A stretch of DNA of 9,190 nucleotides from Candidatus Heimdallarchaeota archaeon (GCA_029882335.1 JAOUKW010000147.1:1-9190), one strand, 5' to 3'. Shown: positions 1 through 6,832, counted from the first letter of the stretch. Notes: generated from the sequence alone by a model not told the origin. Program-made: numbers and translations.

Positions 1-298
1 CAATGGAATCAAAGGTTACCGGGTTATTAACATCATATACTACAATGGCACCTGCAGAACCTCGATAATATTGAGGATGTACACTGTGGTATTCTTCTTG
101 ACCTGCTAAATCCCATATACTACAGTTAATTGTTTCATTTTCTAGAGTGGTTGATAGGAAGGAAAAATCTGCTCCGATTGTACTAATGTAATTGGTTTGG
201 AATTTTTCACCTAGATATGCCCGACGTATGCTAGTCTTACCGACACTTGGCTCTCCTGTAATCACAATTTTTATTGACCATGATCTACCATCAGACAT
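1..298 (-). CDS. Rab/Ras-like small GTPase, C-terminal part outside window
   Basis: The 99 visible codons are the first half of a Ras-superfamily GTPase, a guanine-nucleotide switch. The G1/P-loop is GEPSVGKTS (residues 15-23). Switch I holds T40 in TIGADF, close to the Rab form TIGVDF. The G3 motif is WDLAGQE (62-68) and includes the hydrolytic Gln67. Rab proteins usually have WDTAGQE; Leu in place of Thr is an acceptable variant. The G4 (NKxD) and G5 motifs and any C-terminal lipidation Cys lie beyond position 1, so subfamily and membrane anchoring cannot be judged. The start is the ATG at 298, with GGAAG seven bases upstream. Such GTPases are greatly expanded in Asgard archaea, so this is the best taxonomic marker here. 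It is divergently arranged with the GIY-YIG gene. Identification as a small GTPase is secure; the cellular role is unknown. Confidence 0.93.
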   Translation of the reverse strand, partial: MSDGRSWSIKIVITGEPSVGKTSIRRAYLGEKFQTNYISTIGADFSFLSTTLENETINCSIWDLAGQEEYHSVHPQYYRGSAGAIVVYDVNNPVTFDSI

Positions 299-305
299 AA
301 TTATT

Positions 306-310
306 CTTCC
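306..310 (-). promoter_or_regulatory. Shine-Dalgarno-like GGAAG for the small GTPase
   Basis: On the minus strand GGAAG lies seven bases upstream of the ATG at 298. It is the clearest ribosome-binding-like site noticed here; other genes lack an obvious one. An AT-rich TATA-like stretch (AAATTTATA, about 329-337 on the minus strand) sits 30-40 bp upstream of the start, consistent with a short leader. Confidence 0.4.
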
Positions 311-446
311 TGCATCGAATATCGACGTATAAATTTACTACACATTTATATTGAAAAAAGGTATTGCTATGATGATTAAGAATTGATTGATAAAAATTAA
401 TTTTCTATTGCTAGTCTACCCAAAGAATAGAATGGTATCACCTAAA

Positions 447-455
447 CTTAAATAG
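447..455 (+). promoter_or_regulatory. Candidate TATA box of the GIY-YIG gene
   Basis: CTTAAATAG is centred about 25 bp upstream of the ATG at 476. Archaeal TATA boxes lie about 25-30 bp before the transcription start, so the transcript would begin at or next to the start codon (leaderless). No Shine-Dalgarno-like sequence is visible. AT-rich DNA yields such strings by chance, so this is an inference. Confidence 0.35.
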
Positions 456-475
456 TTTTTTAACTAAGTATAGTT

Positions 476-718
476 ATGTATTCTGTATATATTTTGGAAC
501 TTAGAGATGGTTCATATTATACTGGTCATACTAATAACTTAGAAAAAAGGTTGAAACAGCATAGTACTGGAATTGGCAGTAAATATGTTAGGTCAAGACT
601 GCCTTTGAAGTTAATCTATACAGAACAACTAGAAACTCGTTCTTTGGCTATGAAACGAGAATATGCTATAAAAAAATTTGATCGGAAGAGAAAAGAAGAC
701 CTCATCCTTAGCAGTTAG
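476..718 (+). CDS. Small GIY-YIG domain protein (YhbQ/UPF0213-like)
   Basis: This 80-residue protein is essentially one GIY-YIG nuclease domain. The expected residues are present: Tyr5 in VYIL (first Tyr of the signature), Y-T-G at 15-17 for the YIG half, Arg25 and His29 in the LEKRLKQH helix, and Glu62 in KREYAIKK, which is the metal-binding Glu position. Length and the C-terminal KRKxE pattern match the stand-alone YhbQ/UPF0213 group rather than UvrC or homing endonucleases. Members are putative structure-specific DNA nucleases of poorly defined role. The ATG start at 476 lies directly before the conserved region, leaving no room for an upstream domain. The stop codon overlaps the stop of the converging arsM gene by four bases. 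Family assignment is firm; substrate is unknown. Confidence 0.9.
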   Translation: MYSVYILELRDGSYYTGHTNNLEKRLKQHSTGIGSKYVRSRLPLKLIYTEQLETRSLAMKREYAIKKFDRKRKEDLILSS

Positions 719-1479
719 GGTTTAAATGCGATAAAATAACTCGATGCATATGGGACTGCTTCCTCTCCAATTGTAAATGAGGTAGTATATTGTCTTCTTA
801 CTTCAATATTTTCAAAACCTACTTCCTTCATATTTCGAACATAATCATCTTCAGTCACTGCTCCTCCAATACATGCACAATATAGTTGTTCATTATTGAT
901 TAAATCTGCTTTCAGTGGATTGATTATCGAGATATCTGAATCGATTAGTCTTCCACCTGATTTCAACACTCTAAATGCCTCTTCAAAAACTTTAGTCTTA
1001 TCAGGAACTAGATTGATTACACAGTTTGTTATGATAACGTCGATTGAGTTATTTTCAACTGGTAGCTCTGTTAAATTACCTTTTCTGAATTCTACATTGG
1101 TTATCTTATTATCATCCCTGTATTTATTAGCTAAGGTTAACATATCGTCTGAGAAATCCACTCCAATTACACTTCCTTTCTCTCCAACTAAAATTGAAGC
1201 TGCAAATGTGTCTTTCCCTGGACCTGATCCTAAATCTAATACTTTTTCACCTGTAGATATTTTTGCAACCTCAATTAAATTGGTATTGCATCCTAGGGTC
1301 GGTATGTTATTAACTGAAATAATAGATAATTCTTGTACTGTACTCCCTTCTACTTCTGGGCTACAACAAGAGACGCTAGGTTCACAACAATTGCTGGTAT
1401 CAGTCAACAATTTTTTAGCAACTTTTGAGTATGAATTATTTACAATTTCCATTATTTTTTCTTCAGAAGATTGATCCAT
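715..1479 (-). CDS. arsM: Arsenite S-adenosylmethionine methyltransferase (ArsM-like)
   Basis: This 254-residue class I SAM-dependent methyltransferase has ArsM hallmarks. Motif I is LDLGSGPGKD (81-90), the acidic SAM-ribose strand is GVDFSDDM (106-113), and NCVINL (152-157) plus P-D-K and RVLKSGGR follow. The Cys residues that bind As(III) in the family align with Cys64 (LGCN), Cys153 (NCVINL) and Cys203 (CIGGA). Two further Cys pairs, 31/32 and 38/39, lie in the N-terminal region. The enzyme methylates arsenite to volatile or less accumulated methylarsenicals in the cytoplasm. No arsR, arsenite efflux or thioredoxin-like gene is adjacent. It is the last of three minus-strand genes, 65 bp downstream of the thiolase, with its own TATA-like box, so it may be transcribed alone. 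ATG at 1479 is the chosen start. Other arsenic or UbiE-type methyltransferases lack this Cys pattern. Confidence 0.88.
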   Translation of the reverse strand: MDQSSEEKIMEIVNNSYSKVAKKLLTDTSNCCEPSVSCCSPEVEGSTVQELSIISVNNIPTLGCNTNLIEVAKISTGEKVLDLGSGPGKDTFAASILVGEKGSVIGVDFSDDMLTLANKYRDDNKITNVEFRKGNLTELPVENNSIDVIITNCVINLVPDKTKVFEEAFRVLKSGGRLIDSDISIINPLKADLINNEQLYCACIGGAVTEDDYVRNMKEVGFENIEVRRQYTTSFTIGEEAVPYASSYFIAFKP

Positions 1480-1498
1480 AATAAATTATCATCGTATT

Positions 1499-1510
1499 AT
1501 TTTATAAATT
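1499..1510 (-). promoter_or_regulatory. Candidate TATA box of arsM
   Basis: On the minus strand AATTTATAAAAT is centred about 26 bp before the ATG at 1479. It is preceded by a purine-rich GAAAG that could serve as a BRE (transcription factor B element). Spacing and sequence fit an archaeal core promoter giving a leaderless arsM transcript. This is the best TATA-like match in the window. Confidence 0.45.
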
Positions 1511-1544
1511 CTTTCTATTTTTTCTTCGGAGAAAATTGTAAAAA

Positions 1545-2714
1545 CTAGTTACTAAAAATATGAACTACGTGGTGAGTTGCAAATCCAGATAAATTATGAG
1601 TCAAACCAATTGACGCATCCTTTACTTGCCTTTTACCTGCTTGTCCTCTAAGTTGTTGGGTGATTTCTGTTATTTGTGCCAATCCTGTCGCTCCTATTGG
1701 GTGACCCTTGGCTTTCAATCCTCCACTTGTATTTACAGGAAGTGATCCACCTAATTTAGATTCTCCATCTTCTATAAATTTACCTCCCATTCCTTTTTCT
1801 GCAAAGCCAAGATCTTCATATTCAATTATTTCTGCGATAGTAAAACAATCGTGAGTTTCAGCAATATTGATTTGTTTGGGACTGATACCTGCCATTTCAT
1901 ACGCTGAATTTGCAGCTCTTTTTAATGCATTCCAAGTTGAAATTGAACTCATGTTAGATACACCGATTGATGGTTCTGTACTTTGTCCCGATCCTCTGAT
2001 AAAAACAGGCTGATCCGTGAATTTTGAGGCATTTTCTTTGGTTGTAATTATTACTGCTGAAGCACCATCGGTGATTGGTGAACAATCAAAGAGATTAAGG
2101 GGATCTGATACCATCCTTGCATTTATCGCCTTTTCCATAGGAATTTCTCCCATCTCATGAAATTGTGCTTTTTCGTTTAGAGACGCGTTGTAGTGATTTT
2201 TTACAGCAACACTACTGAGTTGTTCTCTGGTAGTTCCATATTTTTGCATGTGTTCTTTTGCAGCTAGAGCAAATCCAGAATAAGCAGTTATTCCGTGAAT
2301 GGATTCATATTCTACATCTGGTACAATGCATAAGCTCTTAGATGCTGCTTTAGGGTTTTGTGTCATTTTTTCAATACCAATTAAAAGAACTGTTTCTGCC
2401 AAACCTGCTTGTATGGCTGCCCAAGCATTTCTCATTGCAGCAGATCCGGATGCACAAGCCATTTCTACACGTGAAATTATTTTTGGTTGTATTCCTGCAA
2501 CTTGTGCGGCTAAATTACCTACGTGTGCTTGCTCGACTAAAAGTTCAGGTTGAGCTGCGGAGACAAATAAACCGTCAATATCCTGTGGTTTAATTTCTTG
2601 ATTTGTAGTATGAATCGCTTCTACTATTGCCTCTGCCATTAATTCTCTGTAGGTAACATCATTTCTTTTACCAAATTTAGTTACACCTGCTCCAACTATC
2701 GCAACCTCTTTCAT
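1545..2714 (-). CDS. Archaeal/SCP2-type thiolase (acetyl-CoA acetyltransferase-like)
   Basis: This full-length thiolase (389 residues) has nucleophile Cys87 in EMACASGSA, the HDCF motif at 288-291 and His338 in GGLKAKGHPIGATG. The C-terminal Cys of bacterial thiolases is absent; a THNLSGF segment (372-378) occupies the place of the SCP2-type HNLGLGG. This is the archaeal/SCP2-like branch, in which HDCF and the HN motif replace the usual acid/base residues. Members condense or cleave acyl-CoA thioesters; in many archaea the enzyme makes acetoacetyl-CoA for mevalonate and isoprenoid lipid synthesis. There it is usually next to HMG-CoA synthase and a DUF35 Zn-ribbon/OB partner, but neither is adjacent here. 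Beta-oxidation is the alternative role. The ATG at 2714 starts the conserved MKEVAIVGAG strand. No clear Shine-Dalgarno is seen. A T-run directly follows the stop. Confidence 0.92.
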   Translation of the reverse strand: MKEVAIVGAGVTKFGKRNDVTYRELMAEAIVEAIHTTNQEIKPQDIDGLFVSAAQPELLVEQAHVGNLAAQVAGIQPKIISRVEMACASGSAAMRNAWAAIQAGLAETVLLIGIEKMTQNPKAASKSLCIVPDVEYESIHGITAYSGFALAAKEHMQKYGTTREQLSSVAVKNHYNASLNEKAQFHEMGEIPMEKAINARMVSDPLNLFDCSPITDGASAVIITTKENASKFTDQPVFIRGSGQSTEPSIGVSNMSSISTWNALKRAANSAYEMAGISPKQINIAETHDCFTIAEIIEYEDLGFAEKGMGGKFIEDGESKLGGSLPVNTSGGLKAKGHPIGATGLAQITEITQQLRGQAGKRQVKDASIGLTHNLSGFATHHVVHIFSN

Positions 2715-2785
2715 AGATTAGATTTCTATTGTAGAAGAATAAGATTATCGATTAGTAACTAGATTTCCCAACAAATCCATTTAAC

Positions 2786-3727
2786 TTATTTGATATTATC
2801 TGTATCTATCGAAAGAAGAGATTGTGGAAAGTATTCCAATAATAACGTATGAAGTATCAAAGCTGGGTCTTTTTTCCATTTGTTTTTAATCCACTTATCA
2901 AAATCTCTTGTGGTCATTTTATAGATAATATTATATTTATGATTTAATAGTTCCCTGACAAAACTATCCATGAATGCATATTCATATCTTCTTGCAGCAT
3001 ATATAAATAAGGATCGGGCAGTATAATCACCTATTCCTTGAATTTCAAGTAGGTTATCTAGACCTCTTTTGGCAATTGGATAGAAGGTATATGTTCCTAT
3101 ATCCTCTAGAATATCTACTGTTAAATTTTTTAGAAAATCTACTTTGTACCCTATATTAAGTGATTTCCAGTCTGTTTCCTCTAAATTTGCAATCTCTGCT
3201 GCACTGGGAAAAATTGTTAATGAATCATCCCATTCAACTTTTGTTCCAAATTTATTGACAAATTGTCTTGTCGTTTGTAAATAATTAAAAAGTGATGTAT
3301 TTTGGGAGAATATTGCCAAAATAGCTGCTTCATGAACTTGTGAATTTGCATAAAGTCTCATACCCGGATATGCTTGTGCTGCAAAATTGATAAGAGAATC
3401 TTTCTTACTTTCAGATCGTAATGCTTGCATGGTTTCATCCATGCCTATTTCATGTCGAATTCTTGCTATGTATTCCTTTTCATACGATGCTAAATTTGTT
3501 TGTGATTCAATTGTTACTTGTATAAATTTGGATAGGGGTTTTGTTTGGGTAATTCTTGCAACAAAGATTTCTCCATCAAACATTCGATACACTCTATTCC
3601 AATGATTTTGATTGAATGGTACATCAGCAAGTGAGTAGATTTTTGGTACAGTCAAATCTATTGGGATTTTGGCTTTGAGTTCAATTGTTTCAGATCGAAC
3701 TTTTTTCTTTCTACCCATATGTAACAT
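2786..3727 (-). CDS. HhH-GPD superfamily DNA glycosylase (AlkA/Ogg-like)
   Basis: This 313-residue protein has an N-terminal region (about 1-120) resembling the beta-rich domain of AlkA/Ogg-type enzymes. The helical HhH-GPD core follows. FSQNTS (140-145) matches the AlkA IxQQxS helix. The helix-hairpin-helix has GIGDYTA (231-237), and Asp254 in FMDSF is the expected catalytic Asp. The residue pattern after GIG resembles the AlkA GIGxWTA form. The Lys of bifunctional Ogg/Nth enzymes is not evident, so a monofunctional base-excision glycosylase is predicted. Substrate (alkylated or deaminated purine) cannot be read from sequence. Two starts are possible: ATG 3727 or ATG 3718 (Met4, followed by GRKKKV); the longer form is used here. 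It lies first in a minus-strand series, 71 bp upstream of thiolase; no functional link is apparent. Confidence 0.82.
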   Translation of the reverse strand: MLHMGRKKKVRSETIELKAKIPIDLTVPKIYSLADVPFNQNHWNRVYRMFDGEIFVARITQTKPLSKFIQVTIESQTNLASYEKEYIARIRHEIGMDETMQALRSESKKDSLINFAAQAYPGMRLYANSQVHEAAILAIFSQNTSLFNYLQTTRQFVNKFGTKVEWDDSLTIFPSAAEIANLEETDWKSLNIGYKVDFLKNLTVDILEDIGTYTFYPIAKRGLDNLLEIQGIGDYTARSLFIYAARRYEYAFMDSFVRELLNHKYNIIYKMTTRDFDKWIKNKWKKDPALILHTLLLEYFPQSLLSIDTDNIK

Positions 3728-3833
3728 AAATAAATCCCATACATATTTTCATTGATGTCATGTTTTGGAATGTTACAATTAATTTCTCAAATTTTAGCTA
3801 ATATACTCAAATTTAATTTTATTGTCATCAACT

Positions 3834-3845
3834 GATATATTTTTT
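3834..3845 (+). promoter_or_regulatory. Candidate TATA box of the MoaD/ThiS-like gene
   Basis: GATATATTTTTT is centred about 29 bp upstream of the ATG at 3869, consistent with a leaderless archaeal transcript. The surrounding 3728-3868 stretch is nearly all A/T, so chance similarity is a real possibility. Confidence 0.3.
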
Positions 3846-3868
3846 AATTTTAAAATAGATTGTATTTT

Positions 3869-4123
3869 ATGTACCAGGTAAACTTCTATTCATTTCTAAA
3901 AAATATTGTTGGAAGTTATTCAGTCGAAATTCCAAATGAAATTATTACAATAAATGAATTAATTACTCATCTTTGTACAAATTATTCAGGGTTACAGGAT
4001 TATTTGGGAGATAATCCTGAGGTTAGTATGTCTATGGGATCAACTACATTATTATTGCCTAATGATTTAAGTAAAAATATAATTGCTGATATAAGTATAA
4101 GTCCAATTATTTCTGGTGGATGA
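3869..4123 (+). CDS. MoaD/ThiS-like ubiquitin-fold sulfur carrier or SAMP
   Basis: This 84-residue protein has the MoaD/ThiS layout. It opens with a beta-hairpin (VNFYSFLKNIVG...VEIP), continues with a helix beginning TINELITHL, and ends SPIISGG directly before the stop. Ending in Gly-Gly exactly at the C-terminus is the functional signature: an E1-like enzyme adenylates this Gly for thiocarboxylate formation (molybdopterin, thiamine or tRNA thiolation) or for protein conjugation as in archaeal SAMPs. The final strand resembles the MoaD PPVSGG ending. No MoaE, ThiF/UBA-like E1 or JAMM protease is nearby, so the pathway cannot be chosen. ATG 3869 is preferred to the in-frame TTG 3860 because TTG is rare and ATG suits the promoter spacing. 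The gene converges on the 595-residue gene with a 13-bp gap. Confidence 0.82.
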   Translation: MYQVNFYSFLKNIVGSYSVEIPNEIITINELITHLCTNYSGLQDYLGDNPEVSMSMGSTTLLLPNDLSKNIIADISISPIISGG

Positions 4124-4136
4124 ATTAGAATAATTA

Positions 4137-5924
4137 TTAGCTAATTTTCTCTTCTAATTCTTTAATTTTCTTATCTTTTTCTTCTATGATTAGATCGTAT
4201 CTACCTTTGATTCTCTCTTCAATTGATCTTTCTTGTTCCTCAAGCGCATCTTGTTTTTCTTGATGCATTTTTGATTTAAGAGTTGTTAATTCAAGTGATT
4301 TTTCTTCTTCTGCTCTTTGAGATAACTGTCTTCGTTCATCTTCAATTGTATTTTCAAGTTGTTTAATTTGTTCCTTGTATTTGAGTGTCAATTCTTTCCT
4401 GAGCTTGTCAACTTCAACTTCAACTTCTTTTCTATTTTCTTCTTGAATTTCTCGGATTGCTTTTTCAGTTTCCTCGTTTTTCTTAATTGTTTCTTGTCTA
4501 AATTGATCTCGTAATTGAGATTCATGCTGATCTAACTGTTGTTTCAACTTATTGTCATTGGCCACCAATAGCTGCTGAATTTCTTTTTGATGTGTTTCTT
4601 TGGCTGTTTTTAATTCTTCTTCTAATTTAGCTAATTTGGAATTAATTGCATCAATGATTGCTTTTGCAGTATCACCATGCATTACATTATCAGTCCATTT
4701 CATGGTACTTCCAAGAAATTCAAGTTTGAATTCTGCTTCTTTGAATTTTCCTTCTTCAATTGAGGACGCAATAGATGATGTTAGATCATTTGTCTGTTCA
4801 TTTAATGAATTTTTTAACACAACTGGATAGAATTCATTAACTGGTTTTGCATTTAATGCTTCTAGGTTACGTTTTATCTCAGTTAATCGATTTTGATATT
4901 CTGTTTTCTTACTAATTGATCGAATTTCTAACTCAATATCACCTAAGAATTGTTTGTGAGTATTTGTGAGCATATCTGTAAATGTAACATTTCCTGATAT
5001 TTGTTTGACTACTTCAGATAAATCCTCATTGGTTTGAAATTTGAGTGTAAAAGTTTTTGATACTTTGGCTGAGCCTGTAAGATTGCCAAGATTTTCTTTC
5101 GTATTTCCACTTAGTATTTCTATATCCTTAGGTACTTCAAGAACAAATTCCATGTTATTTGCATCACCCTCTCCTGAGTTTTCGATGTCAATTGAAATCT
5201 CAAAAGCATCATTAAATACAAGATCTGATGGAACTGATGAGTGGAATTGTATTTTTGGCATTTTAACTCTACTGTGAAGAATACTTTGTGTATGGGATAC
5301 AACTGAGTTAAGGAGTTTTTCGAATCCAGCAAGTTTAGCAACTTTTAGCATTGGTCTTAAATGGGTTGAAATAAAATTCTGACCCTCTGTAACCGATTGC
5401 AGATCACTATTTTTCAATCCAGCTAAGAGATATCCAAGTGAGTATAAAATATTCTTTAGATTTGTTGGATTTTGTTTGGTATCTGCAAATTTGACATATT
5501 CGTCATATAAACTATGTGCTCCTGCTTCATCTCCAAACATAAGATGCACTAAACCTGCAAGTGTAACTGCTGTTATTCCACCATTTTCATCATCAAATGT
5601 AAATCTTGTTTTTGAAGAGGCGAGTAAATTAGAGATTACTTTCTTATAAATTTCATCTCTTTCCTCTGTTTTTTCCATATAACCGTAAGCTACAGCTTGG
5701 AGATAATATTCTTCAGCTGAAGATCGATGTTGATTTTGCTCATCAAATCTCTTCGCATTTGCATCAGTAGCACTTATAACTTTATCAAATAGTTGCTTTG
5801 CATTATGATGATTTCCTGCTTGTAATTCTGCTATTGCCTTATCTAACATTGTAGCAGGGTCTTCTGTTGCCTCAACACCTATCTTATTGAAGAGTTCACC
5901 CTTTAATTCGTCACCAAAAGCCAT
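4137..5924 (-). CDS. TPR/SNAP-like repeat, Ig-like domain and coiled-coil protein
   Basis: I do not recognise this 595-residue protein as a named family; three regions are visible. Residues 1 to about 220 are helical with repeat character (LQAGNHHNAKQLFDKVI, then YYLQAVAYGYMEKTEERDEIY), as in TPR or alpha-SNAP-type solenoids. Residues about 222-335 look like a beta-sandwich of the CARDB/Ig-like type: alternating strands include FEISIDIENSGEGDANN, VLEVPKDIEIL and TFTLKFQT. Residues about 335-425 are mixed helical. Residues about 425-595 form a long, highly charged Glu/Lys/Gln-rich coiled coil ending ELEEKIS. No signal peptide or membrane span is seen, so it is probably cytosolic. A helical solenoid plus Ig-like domain recalls eukaryotic trafficking adaptors, but this is architecture only. 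It is monocistronic with a TATA-like box upstream. An SMC-like or scaffold protein is the alternative. Confidence 0.85.
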   Translation of the reverse strand: MAFGDELKGELFNKIGVEATEDPATMLDKAIAELQAGNHHNAKQLFDKVISATDANAKRFDEQNQHRSSAEEYYLQAVAYGYMEKTEERDEIYKKVISNLLASSKTRFTFDDENGGITAVTLAGLVHLMFGDEAGAHSLYDEYVKFADTKQNPTNLKNILYSLGYLLAGLKNSDLQSVTEGQNFISTHLRPMLKVAKLAGFEKLLNSVVSHTQSILHSRVKMPKIQFHSSVPSDLVFNDAFEISIDIENSGEGDANNMEFVLEVPKDIEILSGNTKENLGNLTGSAKVSKTFTLKFQTNEDLSEVVKQISGNVTFTDMLTNTHKQFLGDIELEIRSISKKTEYQNRLTEIKRNLEALNAKPVNEFYPVVLKNSLNEQTNDLTSSIASSIEEGKFKEAEFKLEFLGSTMKWTDNVMHGDTAKAIIDAINSKLAKLEEELKTAKETHQKEIQQLLVANDNKLKQQLDQHESQLRDQFRQETIKKNEETEKAIREIQEENRKEVEVEVDKLRKELTLKYKEQIKQLENTIEDERRQLSQRAEEEKSLELTTLKSKMHQEKQDALEEQERSIEERIKGRYDLIIEEKDKKIKELEEKIS

Positions 5925-6445
5925 TATATTATATAACTTGTTTCTAACTTAAAAAATTACTCGTAATATGTGTGGAATTACTTCAACGAATTTGAGAAAT
6001 ATATGATGGTTTTCGTTAAATACTTAAAAAATTTGGTTTTTGAATATAAAATCAATATTTTATTTATTCTATACGGGTTGTTCGTGGTATCCGGTTACAA
6101 GAAACTTAAAATTCTTTAACAATGAATTTGAATACATTTTGACAAAAGTTTTAAGGTGTTGAAATAATAATATGAGCGGTGAATGATATTATATTAGTTG
6201 ATACTTGATATGCAGTATATAGAATTAAAATTAGATTTAAAATGCGTTTGTAGACCTATTAATAATAATCTAGTAAACGGTACCTTCTATTGCTTGACCT
6301 GCTATTTGGTTGAAATAGAAAATAAAATCATTGTCTTGAATACAATTACCTAGCATGATAATTTTTGTATATACATCAATTTGTGACTCAATTTTCAATT
6401 CAGTAGTTTTTAAGCTGAAATTACAATAGTTCAAAATCTAACATT
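5925..6445. other. AT-rich intergenic stretch without a supported gene
   Basis: This 521-bp stretch has no convincing gene. G+C is about 17% over 6001-6060. One ATG-started 37-codon frame (6006-6119) has a hydrophobic core and is discussed as a finding, not as a gene. I saw no tRNA, no repeat array and no clear hairpin-plus-T terminator. Confidence 0.5.
5948..5957 (-). promoter_or_regulatory. Candidate TATA box of the coiled-coil protein gene
   Basis: ATTTTTTAAG on the minus strand is centred about 28 bp upstream of the ATG at 5924. No Shine-Dalgarno-like site is present; TATAATATA precedes the ATG directly. The spacing agrees with the other predicted leaderless genes, but the region is uniformly AT-rich. 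Confidence 0.3.
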
Positions 6446-6742
6446 ACTTATATGTTAATGCTAGAAGAACTAGGTCACACCCGATATTGAATAGAATGAC
6501 CGAAGGCTCAAATATCTAATATAGATCAATAGAAGTTCTAATCTCCAATGGAGATACGTTAGTACTCAAAGTTAAATTACAATAGCTTTGTGAGTGATCG
6601 GCTAATGTTAAATAACACGGAAATCCTGACTTCGATGAAACCTAATGGGTTGAGAAGCAGAAAGAAGCCACAGAATGAAGACACTGCTAATCCTACATTA
6701 TATGTGTGGGAGTCTGGCGACGGCAGGCATGGTTTGGGCTGA
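6446..6742 (+). pseudogene. Decayed C-terminal end of an IS200/IS605-type TnpB
   Basis: The conceptual translation keeps the order of TnpB C-terminal landmarks, broken by stops and frameshifts. At 6446-6484 it reads TY...LGHTR, recalling TYTSxxCSxCGHT. One base out of frame, ILNRMTEGSNI follows, like the NRxTQxxF loop. After a gap in frame 6563-6742 comes KLNYNSFVSDR, resembling a C..CGFVSDRD finger with one Cys changed and CG lost. Then LMLNNTEILTS aligns in length with the DxNAAxNIL catalytic segment, and the ending VWESGDGRHGLG-stop is like the variable EAG tail. The RuvC Asp and Cys residues are not intact, so no active nuclease is made. G+C here (about 45% over 6601-6750) far exceeds the left flank, suggesting transferred DNA. 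The match is by eye; an unrelated structured RNA is the alternative. Confidence 0.5.
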
Positions 6743-6832
6743 ACGTGGATACGTATGTACTTTGCATATACAATAAAGATCATCCAATTCATTTGTATTT
6801 TATTGCTTTTTCTAATAAAAATTCCCAAATGG

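Noticed and set aside
896..1474. A 192-codon open frame on the plus strand
   Set aside because: It lies entirely antisense to arsM, has no recognisable domain, and the minus-strand frame has a full set of family motifs.
2299..2593. Two open frames of 77-84 codons on the plus strand
   Set aside because: They are antisense to the thiolase active-site region and look like by-products of its codon composition.
3860..3868. TTG start extending the MoaD-like protein by three residues
   Set aside because: The ATG at 3869 begins the first beta strand, is the commoner start codon and fits the promoter spacing.
6590..6750. RNase P RNA, SRP RNA or tRNA in the G+C-richer intergenic patch
   Set aside because: No conserved core sequence or cloverleaf was found, and the in-frame translation matches TnpB C-terminal order better.
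6577..6828. An 83-codon minus-strand open frame
   Set aside because: It is the reverse of the TnpB-like relic plus AT-rich flank; no family resemblance or start signal was seen.
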